A program made the translations under genes and the position numbers. The notes beneath the pieces were generated by a model that was not told the DNA's origin, ran no database searches, and saw only the letters and a list, made by a program, of their open reading frames with translations. From assembly GCF_900698965.1 (NCBI RefSeq), contig NZ_LR217725.1, positions 124,001 to 188,000 on the forward strand: a DNA stretch of 64,000 nucleotides. Direction: 5' to 3'. This DNA is from Erwinia_E haradaeae_A (lineage in GTDB: Bacteria > Pseudomonadota > Gammaproteobacteria > Enterobacterales > Enterobacteriaceae). This document shows, in pieces, positions 48,002 through 58,926 of this stretch (within the stretch, counting starts at the first letter, position 1; each line of letters starts with the position of its first letter).

Positions 48002-49192
48002 TTAATGCATAAGCGCATGAACTTTACCGCTCTTGGATTGAATAATGAATAGTGGGGACTCCTTAGTAACTAGTGGTTTAGCTTGAAACCCTGTATTATC
48101 TAATTTTTGTCGAGACATTATAGCGCCATTTTTAGGATTTACCCAGTGAAGATAACCTTTACTATCACCTACAACTAAATTTTTGTGATATAGTATTGGC
48201 GGTGTGAGATGACGGTGTAACAAGCTGTTCTGTTGCCAGATCTGGGTGCCATTGTCCATATTAAGAGCTAGCAAACGATCATCTTGGTCGACTAGGAATA
48301 TATGCTTTTCATCATCAGTAATCATATCATGTATCGAACTAATATAACGATGCCATAGTACATGGCCGGATTGTATGTCTAGCGCTGCCAGATCACCGTT
48401 ATATGCTAAAGCATATACTACCCCGTTTATAATTAAAGGGGTTGTGTCAACATCAGATAATTGCTGTGCTCCAGTGATGCTTCTATGATAAGCAATACGC
48501 TGTTGCCATATAATCTGACCTTGATTAATTAAAATCGCACTGACGGAACCATTATCACCTCCTACAATTGCAGTACCACATGTAGTAGCTGGAGAGGACT
48601 GGCCGCGCAAACTAAATTTAGGCACTTCAAGATGGACCGACCATTTCACGACACCATTGAACTGATCTAGAGCTTGTAGCAGACCATTACTAGTATGCAC
48701 CAGTACAAGATTATCACTTACTACCGGAGCAGATAGCACCTCGCCCATGACATTCGTTTTCCAGGCGATTGATCCATCATCACGATTGAGAGCAAAGACT
48801 GTAGCACGCTCGGTTCCAATATAGATATAATTACTATTAAGTGTTACCCCACCGGCCAGCAATGCTGGCCGGTTTGCAGAGAAAAAGGATGTATGATCTG
48901 AGAGATTAACTTTCCATTTTTCTTTACCGTTTACTGCATTAAGAGCTTTTACTATGCCATTTCGATCAGCAGCATAAACAGTATTATTAGAATATCCTGG
49001 ACGTAGATTAGAGTAAAAGTGACTAACATCATTACCAATATTGGTGCTCCAGATTTTCTCTGGATTAAACTGGTTGTGTATTTTTGGTAGTATGGATATT
49101 TCTTCGAAATTATCTGTACCGCTAAACCATGAGCACCCATTCAGTAAGGCAAGTAATACACAGTTTCTTGCCAAGAGTTTAATAAATATCAT
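48002..49192 (-). CDS. bamB: Outer-membrane assembly lipoprotein BamB
   Basis: An eight-bladed beta-propeller lipoprotein of the BAM complex that inserts beta-barrel proteins. The lipoprotein signal has the lipobox LLNGC (Cys20). PQQ-type blade repeats recur, for example VYAADRNGIVKALNAVNGKEKW, IYIGTERATVFALNRDDGSIAW and YALAYNGDLAALDIQSGHVLW in pattern. The 396 residues match E. coli (392). AAGGAA precedes the start. Together with the porin it shows that a working outer membrane is kept. Confidence 0.95.
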   Translation of the reverse strand: MIFIKLLARNCVLLALLNGCSWFSGTDNFEEISILPKIHNQFNPEKIWSTNIGNDVSHFYSNLRPGYSNNTVYAADRNGIVKALNAVNGKEKWKVNLSDHTSFFSANRPALLAGGVTLNSNYIYIGTERATVFALNRDDGSIAWKTNVMGEVLSAPVVSDNLVLVHTSNGLLQALDQFNGVVKWSVHLEVPKFSLRGQSSPATTCGTAIVGGDNGSVSAILINQGQIIWQQRIAYHRSITGAQQLSDVDTTPLIINGVVYALAYNGDLAALDIQSGHVLWHRYISSIHDMITDDEKHIFLVDQDDRLLALNMDNGTQIWQQNSLLHRHLTPPILYHKNLVVGDSKGYLHWVNPKNGAIMSRQKLDNTGFQAKPLVTKESPLFIIQSKSGKVHALMH

Positions 49193-49455
49193 TACATTCC
49201 TTATTGTATTAGATGCACGGGCACTCTATTAAAAAATCCTCTTAAATTTTATTGATATCCTTCTGCGTCGAAATGGACTATGTTTTATGCTATCAATAAT
49301 GTCATACACTGTACTTAAGAGATGAACGCGAAGAGATTCGTGATAAAATCATCTAACCAACTAGAGTTCCATGTACTATCAATGAGAATTGATAGCTTAT
49401 GCTGTATTACTCAATAAATCATAAACATCTAATATTTGGTGTGTAGTTTAACACA

Positions 49456-50073
49456 TTACATAGTTTTTACAAAATTTATAGACGCTTGATCCCAGTTTAC
49501 TATATTCCAGAACGCCTTAACATAATGCATTCGTTGGTTTTGATATTTTAGATAGTAAGCGTGTTCCCATATATCTAAGCCAAGGATTGGAGTACCAGAC
49601 GTACCACAGATTAATTCTCCCATAAGGGGATTGTCTTGATTAGTGGTGGATACTACTAATAATTTATTATTTTTGCGCACTAACCAAACCCAGCCAGAAC
49701 CAAAACAAGAAGACGCCGCTCTTTCAAAGGTCTCTTTAAAATGATCTATACTACCGAAATCGTTTTCAATAGCTTTCTTTAGGTCTCCCTTTAAATGCGT
49801 ATTAGGTTTTAAGCCTTTCCAAAAAAAGCTATGATTTGCATGCCCTCCAGCGTTATTGCGTAATATATTTTTTTTATTATCAGGTACTTGATCTAATGCG
49901 GAAATTAGATGCTCAACTAGAGTATCTGAAAACTCAGTACCTGCCAAAGCGAGATTTGCGTTATCAATATAAGTCTGATGATGTTTAGTATGATGAATAA
50001 ACATCGTAGTTTGATCAAAATAAGGCTCTAGTGCGTTATATGCATAAGGTAGATCTGGTAGTGTATAACTCAT
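49456..50073 (-). CDS. sodA: Superoxide dismutase (Mn)
   Basis: Detoxifies superoxide in the cytoplasm. Metal ligands are visible: His27 in FIHHTKHHQTYIDNAN, the second His in NNAGGHANHSFFWKGL, and Asp and His in LDIWEHAYYLKYQNQR. The 205 residues and the wording YTLPDLPYAYNALEPYFD make it SodA rather than the iron enzyme SodB. GGAG precedes the start. In E. coli it is controlled by SoxS, Fur and ArcA; no such sites were recognised. Confidence 0.96.
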   Translation of the reverse strand: MSYTLPDLPYAYNALEPYFDQTTMFIHHTKHHQTYIDNANLALAGTEFSDTLVEHLISALDQVPDNKKNILRNNAGGHANHSFFWKGLKPNTHLKGDLKKAIENDFGSIDHFKETFERAASSCFGSGWVWLVRKNNKLLVVSTTNQDNPLMGELICGTSGTPILGLDIWEHAYYLKYQNQRMHYVKAFWNIVNWDQASINFVKTM

Positions 50074-50993
50074 ATGCTATCTCCAGTGTACTTGGTGTAA
50101 TCTACTGTAATGGTGATTGCTACTAATGCTCTGATAATTACCAGAAAAGAGCAGCAAATCACTGGCATTGTATACTACAATACAACTAGTAAGGAATAAA
50201 GTAATAAAAGATATATTTCTGCAGTAATATCACTGACATTTTACTCAATGCGGTAAGTAAAAGCTGTTATTAATAACTACTATCATGATTTTGTGGTGCT
50301 TTTCATTGACGTGATTTACAACAGTGCGTACGAATTAATCTGTTATCGGTGCTACAAGTGCTATAATGCATAATGCAACACAGATCCCTGTTTTATGGTT
50401 TATAAAAGTTACATAAAATGTAGATGTTTACTGTAACTATGGTTTTTGTACTATTTTGTGGCTTGTATCTGTGCATGATGCTACATCATTATACAATGAG
50501 AGACTTAGGAAGTGATCGCATGGTGGGTTGAATAATTAAAGGCTATACGTTTCTAACGCTGATATCGCCAATTTTAGGCTCATTTCTGAGTTTAGTATTA
50601 TCATATAGTTTTAGTATTATATTATTTTTCTCCTAAAGAGCTGCTGTTATAATTTGTGTCCATTAAATGTTATTCATTTTCGACAAACTGTATTTGACTA
50701 GATATTTTGTGAGCAACACTTTCTAGAAACTGTTCTAACTAAGCATATTGATACTAGCATGTGCTAAATAAGTTAAGTAACCGGTTAGGTCAGAAGTATG
50801 TGGCTCATTATGGTCTATATTCAAGCCTTCTGGTAGTACTATGTATTGAGATCTAAGATAAAGCCTAATTTTCTAGTGTTTCATAACTAATTTTCTAGCG
50901 TTTCATAAAAAGAACTTCTACTGATAATGCCGTTGTTGTTATGTACACCGCCCTTCTCACGATTATAGTTATGAATAATATTAAGGAGCAGTT
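50074..50993. other. 0.9-kb gene-free stretch sodA-ppa
   Basis: Divergent promoters of sodA and ppa should be here. No gene seen. Imperfect tandem repeats occur: TAATTTTCTAG.GTTTCATAA twice at 50869-50907, and TTTTAGTATTAT twice near 50588-50620. Confidence 0.5.
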
Positions 50994-51533
50994 ATGAGTA
51001 TAAAAAATGTTCCAGATGGTTGCAATCTGCCTGATGATATTTATGTTATTACGGAGATTCCAGCTTACTCTTATCCTATAAAATATGAAGTGGATAAATT
51101 AACCGGGGTTTTATTTGTCGATAGATTCATAGCAACCACCATGTTCTATCCCTGTAATTATGGCTATGTAAATTACACCCTATCTGAAGATGGAGATCCA
51201 GTAGATGTGTTGGTGCTCACGCCTTATCCACTTCAGATAGGATCGGTTATCCGTTGTCGTCCTATTGGCATGCTGCAAATGACTGATGAGTCAGGTCCAG
51301 ATGCTAAGATCATTGCAGTACCAATAGAGAAGCTAAGCAAAGAATATGGGCATATTCAAGATGTATCGGATCTATCAGAACTACTGCGCAATCAAATTCA
51401 ACATTTTTTCGAACAATATAAGGCCTTAGAAGGGGGAAAATGGGTTACAGTGGACGGCTGGAAAAACGTTACAGCCGCAAAGGATGAAATTCTTTCTTCT
51501 AGCAGGAGATTTCAGGCGCAAAACATAGGTTGA
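50994..51533 (+). CDS. ppa: Inorganic pyrophosphatase
   Basis: Hydrolyses pyrophosphate and so drives nucleic acid and protein synthesis. A family I enzyme: the signature DGDPVDVLVL carries metal-binding aspartates, with KYEVDKLTGVLFVDR and YPCNYGYVNYTL before it. The 179 residues are close to E. coli (176). AAGGAG is well placed before the ATG. Confidence 0.97.
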   Translation: MSIKNVPDGCNLPDDIYVITEIPAYSYPIKYEVDKLTGVLFVDRFIATTMFYPCNYGYVNYTLSEDGDPVDVLVLTPYPLQIGSVIRCRPIGMLQMTDESGPDAKIIAVPIEKLSKEYGHIQDVSDLSELLRNQIQHFFEQYKALEGGKWVTVDGWKNVTAAKDEILSSSRRFQAQNIG

Positions 51534-52077
51534 GTGCTATTAAGAATCTACAGAGTGATCAGTCTATACACAATTCATTACCATCATCGTTTAATGATAT
51601 TCGTCATGGTTAATATATGCTTACAGTTTCCATAGAGAGGTATTCGCTGATGTATATCTATAATAAATGCATATCTGAATAATATTATCTATAATGAAAT
51701 TATGCACACAAAAACAGAACATATATTGCTGAGTTAATAAAAATTAACTTAATTTCAAATAGATTAATATGATTTTTATTAATCTTGGTATGTATTGTCT
51801 TTTCAATGTATGGTGATTTTTCTGGTTCTCATAATTTTCATCAAATTTGTTTTGATACTTATGATGTATTGATAGCTTCATTATATGTGTTGTATCTTTA
51901 GTGTGTTGTATCTCTAGTACAGTTGTTCTTGAGACGCATTCTCGTAGTACGTTATTAGATAAAATATACTTTAATATTGTTCTTTAATACTGTTATTGAA
52001 GTATATCGCAACAAATATTTGCTACGTCTTCACTTCTTTCTGACTATTTTAGATTTTATTGAAAGGCGATTTTGATT
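51534..52077. other. ppa-hinT gap
   Basis: No gene. Carries a short repeat (TGTGTTGTATCT.TAG twice, about 51887-51916) and the hinT ribosome-binding site GAAAGGCG at its end. Confidence 0.5.
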
Positions 52078-52446
52078 ATGGCAACCACAAATACTATTTT
52101 TAGTAAAATTATTCAACATGAAATAATAGCAGACATTATTTATCAAGATGAGTTAGTCACAGCGTTTCGTGATGCCTCTCCTTGTGCTCCGACACATATT
52201 TTAATTGTACCAAATATTCTAATTCCAACACTTAATGATGTAGCTGATCACCATGAGGCTCTACTGGGGCGCATGATTATTTTAGCTTCTAAAATTTCCA
52301 AAACTGAAGGGATTTCAGAAGATGGGTATCGTTTAATTATCAACTGCAATAAACACGGAAGACAAGAGATATATCATCTTCACTTACATCTAATTGGAGG
52401 CTGTCCGCTGGGACCTATGTTAGTTAATAATAATATTAAGTCTTAA
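52078..52446 (+). CDS. hinT: HIT-family purine nucleoside phosphoramidase HinT
   Basis: Hydrolyses adenosine phosphoramidates and related nucleotide adducts. The histidine triad is intact in EIYHLHLHLIGG, and IFSKIIQHEI and PTHILIVPNILIPTLND are typical. The 122 residues match the family (E. coli 119). A TTG two codons earlier is possible, but ATG 52078 with GAAAGGCG upstream fits the family. Often kept in reduced genomes. Confidence 0.95.
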   Translation: MATTNTIFSKIIQHEIIADIIYQDELVTAFRDASPCAPTHILIVPNILIPTLNDVADHHEALLGRMIILASKISKTEGISEDGYRLIINCNKHGRQEIYHLHLHLIGGCPLGPMLVNNNIKS

Positions 52447-52929
52447 TTAATATTAAAGATAAGTTTTTTATTTTTAGCTTCGTTATAATTAAACCCTAGT
52501 AGTCTTACACAAAAACAAGTTTAGCTTATAAATTTTTTCAGAATTATAAAAGAATTTTTATGAAAGTTCTATGAATAAAGAAGTGCATTAATGTGATCAG
52601 CCATTGCTGCTAAACAGAGCAGAGCACAATCAATAGAATGGTTTATCGAGAACTATTTGATACGCTATTTGTAGTAAAATAAACTTTTTAGTGATCTCAA
52701 ATTAAATAGCAAGATTTCTGTTATTGCTTGTATTTGGCACATGGTTAAGATTTGAACATACATAATATATATGTATTTATAATATTTACTATTTCACAGG
52801 CCAATATTTTCTTCTAGAAACCTGTCGAAGCTCTAAAGATATTAGATATATATTAAATGCGTGAGTGCAAGTCTAGTTCTGCTCTAGAGGTTTCTTTGAT
52901 ATAGATCATATATAATGATCTATATCACA
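52447..52929. other. Convergent gap hinT-pta
   Basis: No gene recognised. The right end carries the hairpin next to the pta stop. Confidence 0.5.
52898..52926 (-). terminator. Hairpin immediately after pta
   Basis: GATATAGATCAT pairs with ATGATCTATATC around a five-base loop, three bases beyond the pta stop. AT-rich, with no good T-tract on the minus strand; a weak terminator or end-protecting stem. Confidence 0.5.
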
Positions 52930-55092
52930 TTAATAGCATATTGATGCTTGCACGACGGTTAGGGCAATGGTATAAAAAATATCCTCAACCAGAGCACCAC
53001 GTGATAGGTCATTCACTGGTTTGCCTAAACCTTGTAACATTGGTCCAATAGCATTAATATTTGCTGAATGTTGAACTGCTTTATAGGTAGTATTTCCAGT
53101 GTTGAGATCTGGAAAGATAAATACAGTAGCTTGACCGGCTACTTCTGAGGTAGGGGCCTTAGATTGTGCCACATTAGACATAATAGCAGTATCATACTGT
53201 AACGGGCCATCGATCAGTAGCTCAGGTCGCTTTGCCTTAACAATATGTGTCGCTTGTCGTACTTTTTCTACGCTTTCACCAGTCCCTGAGTGACCACTAG
53301 AATAAGAGATCATCGCTATACGCGGCTCGACTCCAAATGCTATCGCTGAATTTGCGGATTGTATAGCAATGTCGGCAAGCTCCTCTGGGTTAGGATTACG
53401 GTTAATAGCGCAATCACCGTAGACCAATACCTGTTTAGGTAAAAGCATAAAGAATACAGAAGATACGAGTAGATTATTTGGTATTCTTTTTATCAGTTGC
53501 AATGCGGGTCGAATGGTATTAGCAGTAGTGTTTATTGATCCGGAGACTAAACCATCTACTTCATTCCGCTCAAGCATCATGGTGCCAAGCACTACATTAT
53601 CTTTTAACTGATGATGAGCAAGGAGTTTAGTCATACCTTGGGTTTTCCGAAGCTCTATAAGACGGTCTACATATTGTTCTCGTATAATCTCTGGGTTCAT
53701 GATTTGGATATCTGAACTGAGTTGGATGTCTAACTGAAATGCTATGCGTTTAATATTGTCTGGGTTACCCAATAGTACACAATTTGCAATACCTCGTTTA
53801 ACAGACATAGTAGCAGCTCGAATAATGCGAGGTTCTTCCCCTTCTGGGAGAAGAATGCACTTTTTCATTTTGCGAGATCGCTGAATAAGCTGATACTTGA
53901 ATTCTGCTGAAGATAAGTTAGATCTCTTTATGATGGAGTGTTTTACAATAGACTGATGCAAAGAGTCAACCCATTTGATGGAAATATGCCGCGCTACATA
54001 TGTCTGTATACGATCAATATTTGTAATGTCATCTCTGGCTGCTTCTAACGTAAACCTGTTGAGATGTGATACCGTTTCCCAAATATTCATTGCAACCTGG
54101 AATATTGGCAGTCCAGTCTGAAACACGACGTTATACCATTTCCACTTCGCTTGATTTATAGAGTAGCTGTCGGTTAGTAGGATTCCAGCGATGTGTATAT
54201 TATTTAACGCGGCTAAGCAGGCTGCTAATAACACATCTAGTTGATGAGAAGATATCACCAGCAATGCACCTGGTCGGAAAATCTCAAGCGTATCTTCTAG
54301 AGGATATGTGCAGACCATGATTGATGTGACACGTCTCATCTTACCTGTGTTAATGGGCGATGCGTGTAGATAACGAAATATATCAATAGATCGAGGAGAA
54401 GCTATTTCTAAACTCCACGGTATATATCCTAGCAGTGGAATTGGTGTTTCATCGACAAGATTTTGTTTATTGAGATTAAATAGGCTATGGTTATGTGCAG
54501 TACCGATTACACCTGATTCTCTAGAAGAGAAATCGTTAATGCCTATAAGTTGATTATCAATGTGATTTACAATAATACCTATAATGTTCTTATTTTGACT
54601 GATCCTAAAGCTATGTGCAATTAGTGCTATTTGCTCTTTGAGTTTCGGCAAAGAATTATTATCTACTGTGGTAGCTGTAGTTACCAATATAATTTCAGCA
54701 TCTAGCATCTGAGCTATTTTATTGTTTAGCATAGAGATATATGGATTATTGTATGACGGTATTAAACCTTGTACTAAAATAACATCATTCTTATCTATGC
54801 TTTGATTATATCTGATAAAGATCTCTTCCATGAGTATATCGACCTGACTGGATCGAATGAGCTTAGTCACATGGTGCATAGATACAGCAGAGCCTTCTAG
54901 ATTGATGTTTAATGGGTTAATATTGTCATCAATCTTTGTAGAACTTGGCGTTCTGTGATTACATATTTGAGCTATAGGTATGAAAAAGCCAACACGTATT
55001 CCTGAATTTTTTATAGCACGAAAAACACCTCCAAGGAGATTATTAAAAGCCATACAGGCATCCCTAGGAATAAACATAATAGTACGTGCCAT
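52930..55092 (-). CDS. pta: Phosphate acetyltransferase
   Basis: Interconverts acetyl-CoA and acetyl phosphate. It is the long enterobacterial form: an N-terminal P-loop-like domain (residues about 1-230), a DRTGG domain (about 230-350), and the C-terminal catalytic domain with ILLPEGEEPRIIRAA, DGLVSGSINTTANTIRPAL and GKPVNDLSRGALVEDI. The 720 residues compare with 714 in E. coli. The start at 55092 is preceded by GGGAGA; an in-frame upstream start is less likely. The N-terminal nucleotide loop is degenerate, as in E. coli. With ackA it makes ATP and acetyl phosphate. Confidence 0.96.
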   Translation of the reverse strand: MARTIMFIPRDACMAFNNLLGGVFRAIKNSGIRVGFFIPIAQICNHRTPSSTKIDDNINPLNINLEGSAVSMHHVTKLIRSSQVDILMEEIFIRYNQSIDKNDVILVQGLIPSYNNPYISMLNNKIAQMLDAEIILVTTATTVDNNSLPKLKEQIALIAHSFRISQNKNIIGIIVNHIDNQLIGINDFSSRESGVIGTAHNHSLFNLNKQNLVDETPIPLLGYIPWSLEIASPRSIDIFRYLHASPINTGKMRRVTSIMVCTYPLEDTLEIFRPGALLVISSHQLDVLLAACLAALNNIHIAGILLTDSYSINQAKWKWYNVVFQTGLPIFQVAMNIWETVSHLNRFTLEAARDDITNIDRIQTYVARHISIKWVDSLHQSIVKHSIIKRSNLSSAEFKYQLIQRSRKMKKCILLPEGEEPRIIRAATMSVKRGIANCVLLGNPDNIKRIAFQLDIQLSSDIQIMNPEIIREQYVDRLIELRKTQGMTKLLAHHQLKDNVVLGTMMLERNEVDGLVSGSINTTANTIRPALQLIKRIPNNLLVSSVFFMLLPKQVLVYGDCAINRNPNPEELADIAIQSANSAIAFGVEPRIAMISYSSGHSGTGESVEKVRQATHIVKAKRPELLIDGPLQYDTAIMSNVAQSKAPTSEVAGQATVFIFPDLNTGNTTYKAVQHSANINAIGPMLQGLGKPVNDLSRGALVEDIFYTIALTVVQASICY

Positions 55093-55365
55093 AACGATTT
55101 CTCCCATAGTTCTGTTGATGACATAAAGGATATACGGTGATCGATATTGTCAGATCTTTATATAGTAGATATTAGAGCGCGTCTTTGATTAGTCAATCGC
55201 TACAAATAGACTGAAATTGAGAGACGATCATAGACTGAGTATTGTATACATGAGATCTTTAAGTCCTGTTATTCAGTTTTCGCTATAATTATAGATTGGT
55301 TTGTGTGACAGAACGAGCATGTATTTGTACTATTACTATGTTTAATCCTAGACCTGTATTGAACA

Positions 55366-56568
55366 TCATGTTGTTAGCAATATTGCATCTCGAGCAATCA
55401 TTAATTCTTCTTTGGTTGGTAGAACAAGAACCGACAAAGTATTATCTTGATTGATAAACCCTGATCGACCGAAACGAGCAAGTAAATTACGATCATGATC
55501 CACCTTAACACCTAATAGGGTTAATTGGTTTAACGTGAATTCACGAACCATATAAGAATTTTCTCCGACACCTCCGGTAAAAATAATTGCATCTAAACGT
55601 CCATCCATCACTGCGATATAGGATGCAATATATTTTGCAAGTCGATGACAGTAAACATCCATAGCGCGTTTTGCATCGGTTTTAGATGAATAGTTATTTT
55701 CCAGATAACGACAATCGCTAGTGACCCCAGTAAGACCTAGCAAGCCAGATTCATGAGTTAGCATGTGATTAATGTCAGCTATGTTCATGCCTAGTTTGTC
55801 GTGTAAAAAAAATATAATAGCGGGATCAATATCGCCACTACGACTCCCCATAACGAGACCTTCAAGCGGGGTAAGACCCATAGAAGTATCCACACACTGA
55901 CCTTTAAGAATAGCTGCTACTGAGCTACCATTGCCTAGATGACACGTAATAAGATGTAGCTCTCGCACTGATTTTTTGAGAAATTTAGCCGCTTCTTGCA
56001 TTACATAACTATGGCTAGTGCCATGTGCTCCATAGCGACGTATACCGTATTCTTTGCACAACTTATAAGGCAATGCGTAGAGATAGGATGATTCCGGCAT
56101 TGTCTGATGGAATGCAGTATCAAATACAGCAACATTTTTATGAGATAAGCTAGGGAAGTGTTTTAGAGTTTCAGTAATACCAATTATGTGCGCGGGAGTA
56201 TGTAGTGGGGCAAACGATGACAAGTGATGCAGCTCTCGGAGAAAGTTTTCATCAATAATGACAGAGCGCGTGAATTTTGGACCACCGTGCACAATACGGT
56301 GCCCGATAGCAAAAATTTCTCCAAAGAGTTTAGATTGTGATGCTAAAATAGTATTTATTATAAAACTCAAGACTTCCTTGTGTTCTGTTTTATCTTCTAG
56401 ACGCTGTGTTCTTTTAACTCTCTTCAGTGTCCAATGAATACATGTATTCGGAAGGTAGAGGCATTCAGCTAAACCAGACAAGTGTTCATCACCACTTTCA
56501 GGATTAATAATAGAAAACTTTAAGGAAGAACTCCCGCAGTTAATAACCAGAACTAACTTGTTAGGCAT
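55366..56568 (-). CDS. ackA: Acetate kinase
   Basis: Makes ATP and acetate from acetyl phosphate. ASKHA-fold motifs are intact: VINCGSSSLKFSI at the N-terminus, HRIVHGGPKFT, VFDTAFHQTMP, RYGAHGTSHSYV, CHLGNGSSVAAI, and IFTGGVGENS. The 400 residues equal E. coli. AAAGG precedes the start. It is upstream of pta with a 273-base spacer, so cotranscription is likely, as in E. coli. Confidence 0.97.
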   Translation of the reverse strand: MPNKLVLVINCGSSSLKFSIINPESGDEHLSGLAECLYLPNTCIHWTLKRVKRTQRLEDKTEHKEVLSFIINTILASQSKLFGEIFAIGHRIVHGGPKFTRSVIIDENFLRELHHLSSFAPLHTPAHIIGITETLKHFPSLSHKNVAVFDTAFHQTMPESSYLYALPYKLCKEYGIRRYGAHGTSHSYVMQEAAKFLKKSVRELHLITCHLGNGSSVAAILKGQCVDTSMGLTPLEGLVMGSRSGDIDPAIIFFLHDKLGMNIADINHMLTHESGLLGLTGVTSDCRYLENNYSSKTDAKRAMDVYCHRLAKYIASYIAVMDGRLDAIIFTGGVGENSYMVREFTLNQLTLLGVKVDHDRNLLARFGRSGFINQDNTLSVLVLPTKEELMIARDAILLTT

Positions 56569-57549
56569 GATGGAGCCTTTAAGATTTTAAGTAAGATAAT
56601 CCAAGAAAATTACTATATTTTAATATAGATTGATATATCTATTTGCTTTTAATGTAAAGATTATTGAGTCTATGGTTTTGATTTAAGAGCATTATAGTCA
56701 TGTTACTTAATTAGTTAGTTTTATATGTTATTTAAGGGGTGCCAACGCCAGATGAGAGAAGGTATAGGCCAATAATTCTTTGACAGGCTGCGTATAGTAA
56801 TATGCGATTATGTTACTGTGTGAAATATTGTATTATCTATTATCTCATCATAGCGAAGGTCTGTATAACTCTATGAGCCATAAATATAGCATATCAGTAG
56901 AACGCTTACCCCTGCTGGGTCAAAAAAAAACCATAGAATGGCGATAAAATATCCTGCTAATGATTATTGCTTTGATGATCTCTCTTAATATGACTATTGT
57001 ATTATAAACGATAACAGGTGGCTATAATAATATTAATTAATTTTATAGATTACTAGAAAGAATTAGTAGAATATAGTATATTTATAGAATGGTATTTACA
57101 AGTATTAACAGAATGAGAATGAAAATAATTATGATTATCTTTATAATAAATAATAAAATATATCCATTGATAGTTTATAACTGAATGTAGTACAAAATAC
57201 ATGTAAATTTTATGACAGAGTTGATTTTTATTACGATTATCTAGAGTTGGTTAATAACCTTGAAAATAAAAATTTTTATGACTAATACATTTAAAGTTAC
57301 AAAAATTTCTTCCACTTGTATCTCCAATGTGTTTTGATAAAAAATATTAGTTTTATAGATACTACTCTATAGTATAGTTAAGTCTATAGAGACTATATCT
57401 AATTTAATTAGATATAGTGCATCATGTAGATATTTGTACTAATATTACTTATCACTCCTTAATAACTAGGATTATCGGTATCTATATAAAATTTGTATAT
57501 ACACATTGTAACTAATTATTATTAAATATAAAGTACGATAGATGTAATG
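56569..57549. other. 1-kb gene-free stretch between ackA and mutY
   Basis: Divergent promoters expected. yfbV, which neighbours ackA in E. coli, and trmB, which neighbours mutY, were looked for and not found. AT content is very high from 57000 to 57500. Confidence 0.5.
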
Positions 57550-58602
57550 ATGCAGGCATCGATTTTTGCACAACGAGTTTTGAATTGGTACCATCATTAT
57601 GGTCGCCACAACTTGCCATGGCAGCTAGATAAAACACCCTACACAGTGTGGTTATCTGAGGTGATGCTACAACAGACCACAGTAACGACGGTTATACCTT
57701 ATTTTAAACGTTTTAGGATGCGTTTTCCTACCATCAATGATTTAGCACAAGCCTCATTAGATGAGGTTTTGCACTGTTGGACTGGTCTTGGTTATTATGC
57801 GCGTGCGCGTAATTTGTATAAAGCAGCGAAAATAATAGCTGAACAGCACGCTGGTGTTTTCCCAACCGCTGCTATAGAAATAGCCGCTTTGCCTGGTATT
57901 GGACGTTCTACTGCTGGTGCTATTCTTTCACTAGCGTTAGGAAAGCGCGCCTGCATATTAGATGGGAACGTTAAGAGAGTTTTATCTCGTTATTATGGTA
58001 TACCCTTTTGGCCTGTAGACACAGAAGTAGTGAAATATTTTTGGCGTATAAGTGAAATAGTTACTCCAATACAAGATTTTGGACCATTCAATCAGGGAAT
58101 GATGGATCTTGGAGCAGTGATTTGCGCTCGATCTAGTCCAAAATGTGCAATATGCCCCTTGCATATTGATTGTCACGCTAGAAAATATGATAGTTGGAAG
58201 TCTCTTCCTGGTAAGAAACCCAGGAAGGCTAAGATTACACGTACTAACTGGTTACTGCTTATACAGCAAGGGCAGGAAATATGGTTAGATAAGAGGCCAA
58301 TATGTGGTTTATGGGGTGGATTATTTGCATTCCCTCAGTATGCGTCTATAGCTGAGCTTAATCTAGCTCTTCATCATAAAGAGCTAGACATATATCCCAT
58401 ACAGCAGATGGATGTGATTCGACATACTTTGAGTCATTTTTATCTTGATGTGACACCTATGCGGCTTAAATTGCCTTCTTCTTATGCAAAAGTACATTAC
58501 GGGAAAGGTTTCTGGTATAACTTAAAGGAGCCTCCTCTTGTTGGTATCCCGGCATTAGTAGATCGATTACTAGATACATTACGCTCGATACAAAAACCAT
58601 AA
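57550..58602 (+). CDS. mutY: Adenine DNA glycosylase MutY
   Basis: Removes adenine mispaired with 8-oxoguanine. The catalytic Glu37 is in LSEVMLQQT, the helix-hairpin-helix is LPGIGRSTAGAI, and the catalytic Asp138 is in LDGNVKRVLSR. The 4Fe-4S cluster cysteines follow the C-x6-C-x2-C-x5-C spacing in CARSSPKCAICPLHIDC. The C-terminal 8-oxoG-recognition domain (IWLDKRPICGLWGGLFAFP) is present. Choosing the second of two ATGs gives 350 residues, exactly the E. coli length. First gene of the mutY-yggX-mltC row. Confidence 0.96.
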   Translation: MQASIFAQRVLNWYHHYGRHNLPWQLDKTPYTVWLSEVMLQQTTVTTVIPYFKRFRMRFPTINDLAQASLDEVLHCWTGLGYYARARNLYKAAKIIAEQHAGVFPTAAIEIAALPGIGRSTAGAILSLALGKRACILDGNVKRVLSRYYGIPFWPVDTEVVKYFWRISEIVTPIQDFGPFNQGMMDLGAVICARSSPKCAICPLHIDCHARKYDSWKSLPGKKPRKAKITRTNWLLLIQQGQEIWLDKRPICGLWGGLFAFPQYASIAELNLALHHKELDIYPIQQMDVIRHTLSHFYLDVTPMRLKLPSSYAKVHYGKGFWYNLKEPPLVGIPALVDRLLDTLRSIQKP

Positions 58603-58637
58603 AACAGCACAAATATTACCAGTAGTAAGGATAGAGG

Positions 58638-58919
58638 ATGAGTCGAACGATTTTCTGTACTTTTTTAAAACGTAAGGCCTTGGGTCAGGATTATCAGTTG
58701 TATCCTGGTGATCTAGGTCGTCGTATTTTTAATGAAATATCTGCAGAAGCATGGGGCCAATGGATTGCTAGACAGACGATAATTATTAATGAAAGAAAAT
58801 TAAGCATGTTTGATATGACGCATCGACAAGTCATAGAAAAAGAGATGATTGATTTTTTATTCAAAACACATCAGATTGATACTGCTGCAGAGCATGTGTG
58901 GCGAGCAGCAGAATTGTAG
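58638..58919 (+). CDS. yggX: YggX, oxidative-damage protection / iron-trafficking protein
   Basis: A small protein implicated in protecting iron-sulfur clusters. MSRTIFCTFLKRKALG includes the conserved Cys7, and YPGDLGRRIFNEISAEAWGQW is the family core. The 93 residues match E. coli (91). AAGGATAGAGG precedes the start. Its place between mutY (an iron-sulfur enzyme) and mltC is conserved in enterobacteria. Confidence 0.95.
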   Translation: MSRTIFCTFLKRKALGQDYQLYPGDLGRRIFNEISAEAWGQWIARQTIIINERKLSMFDMTHRQVIEKEMIDFLFKTHQIDTAAEHVWRAAEL

Positions 58920-58926
58920 GCGCTTC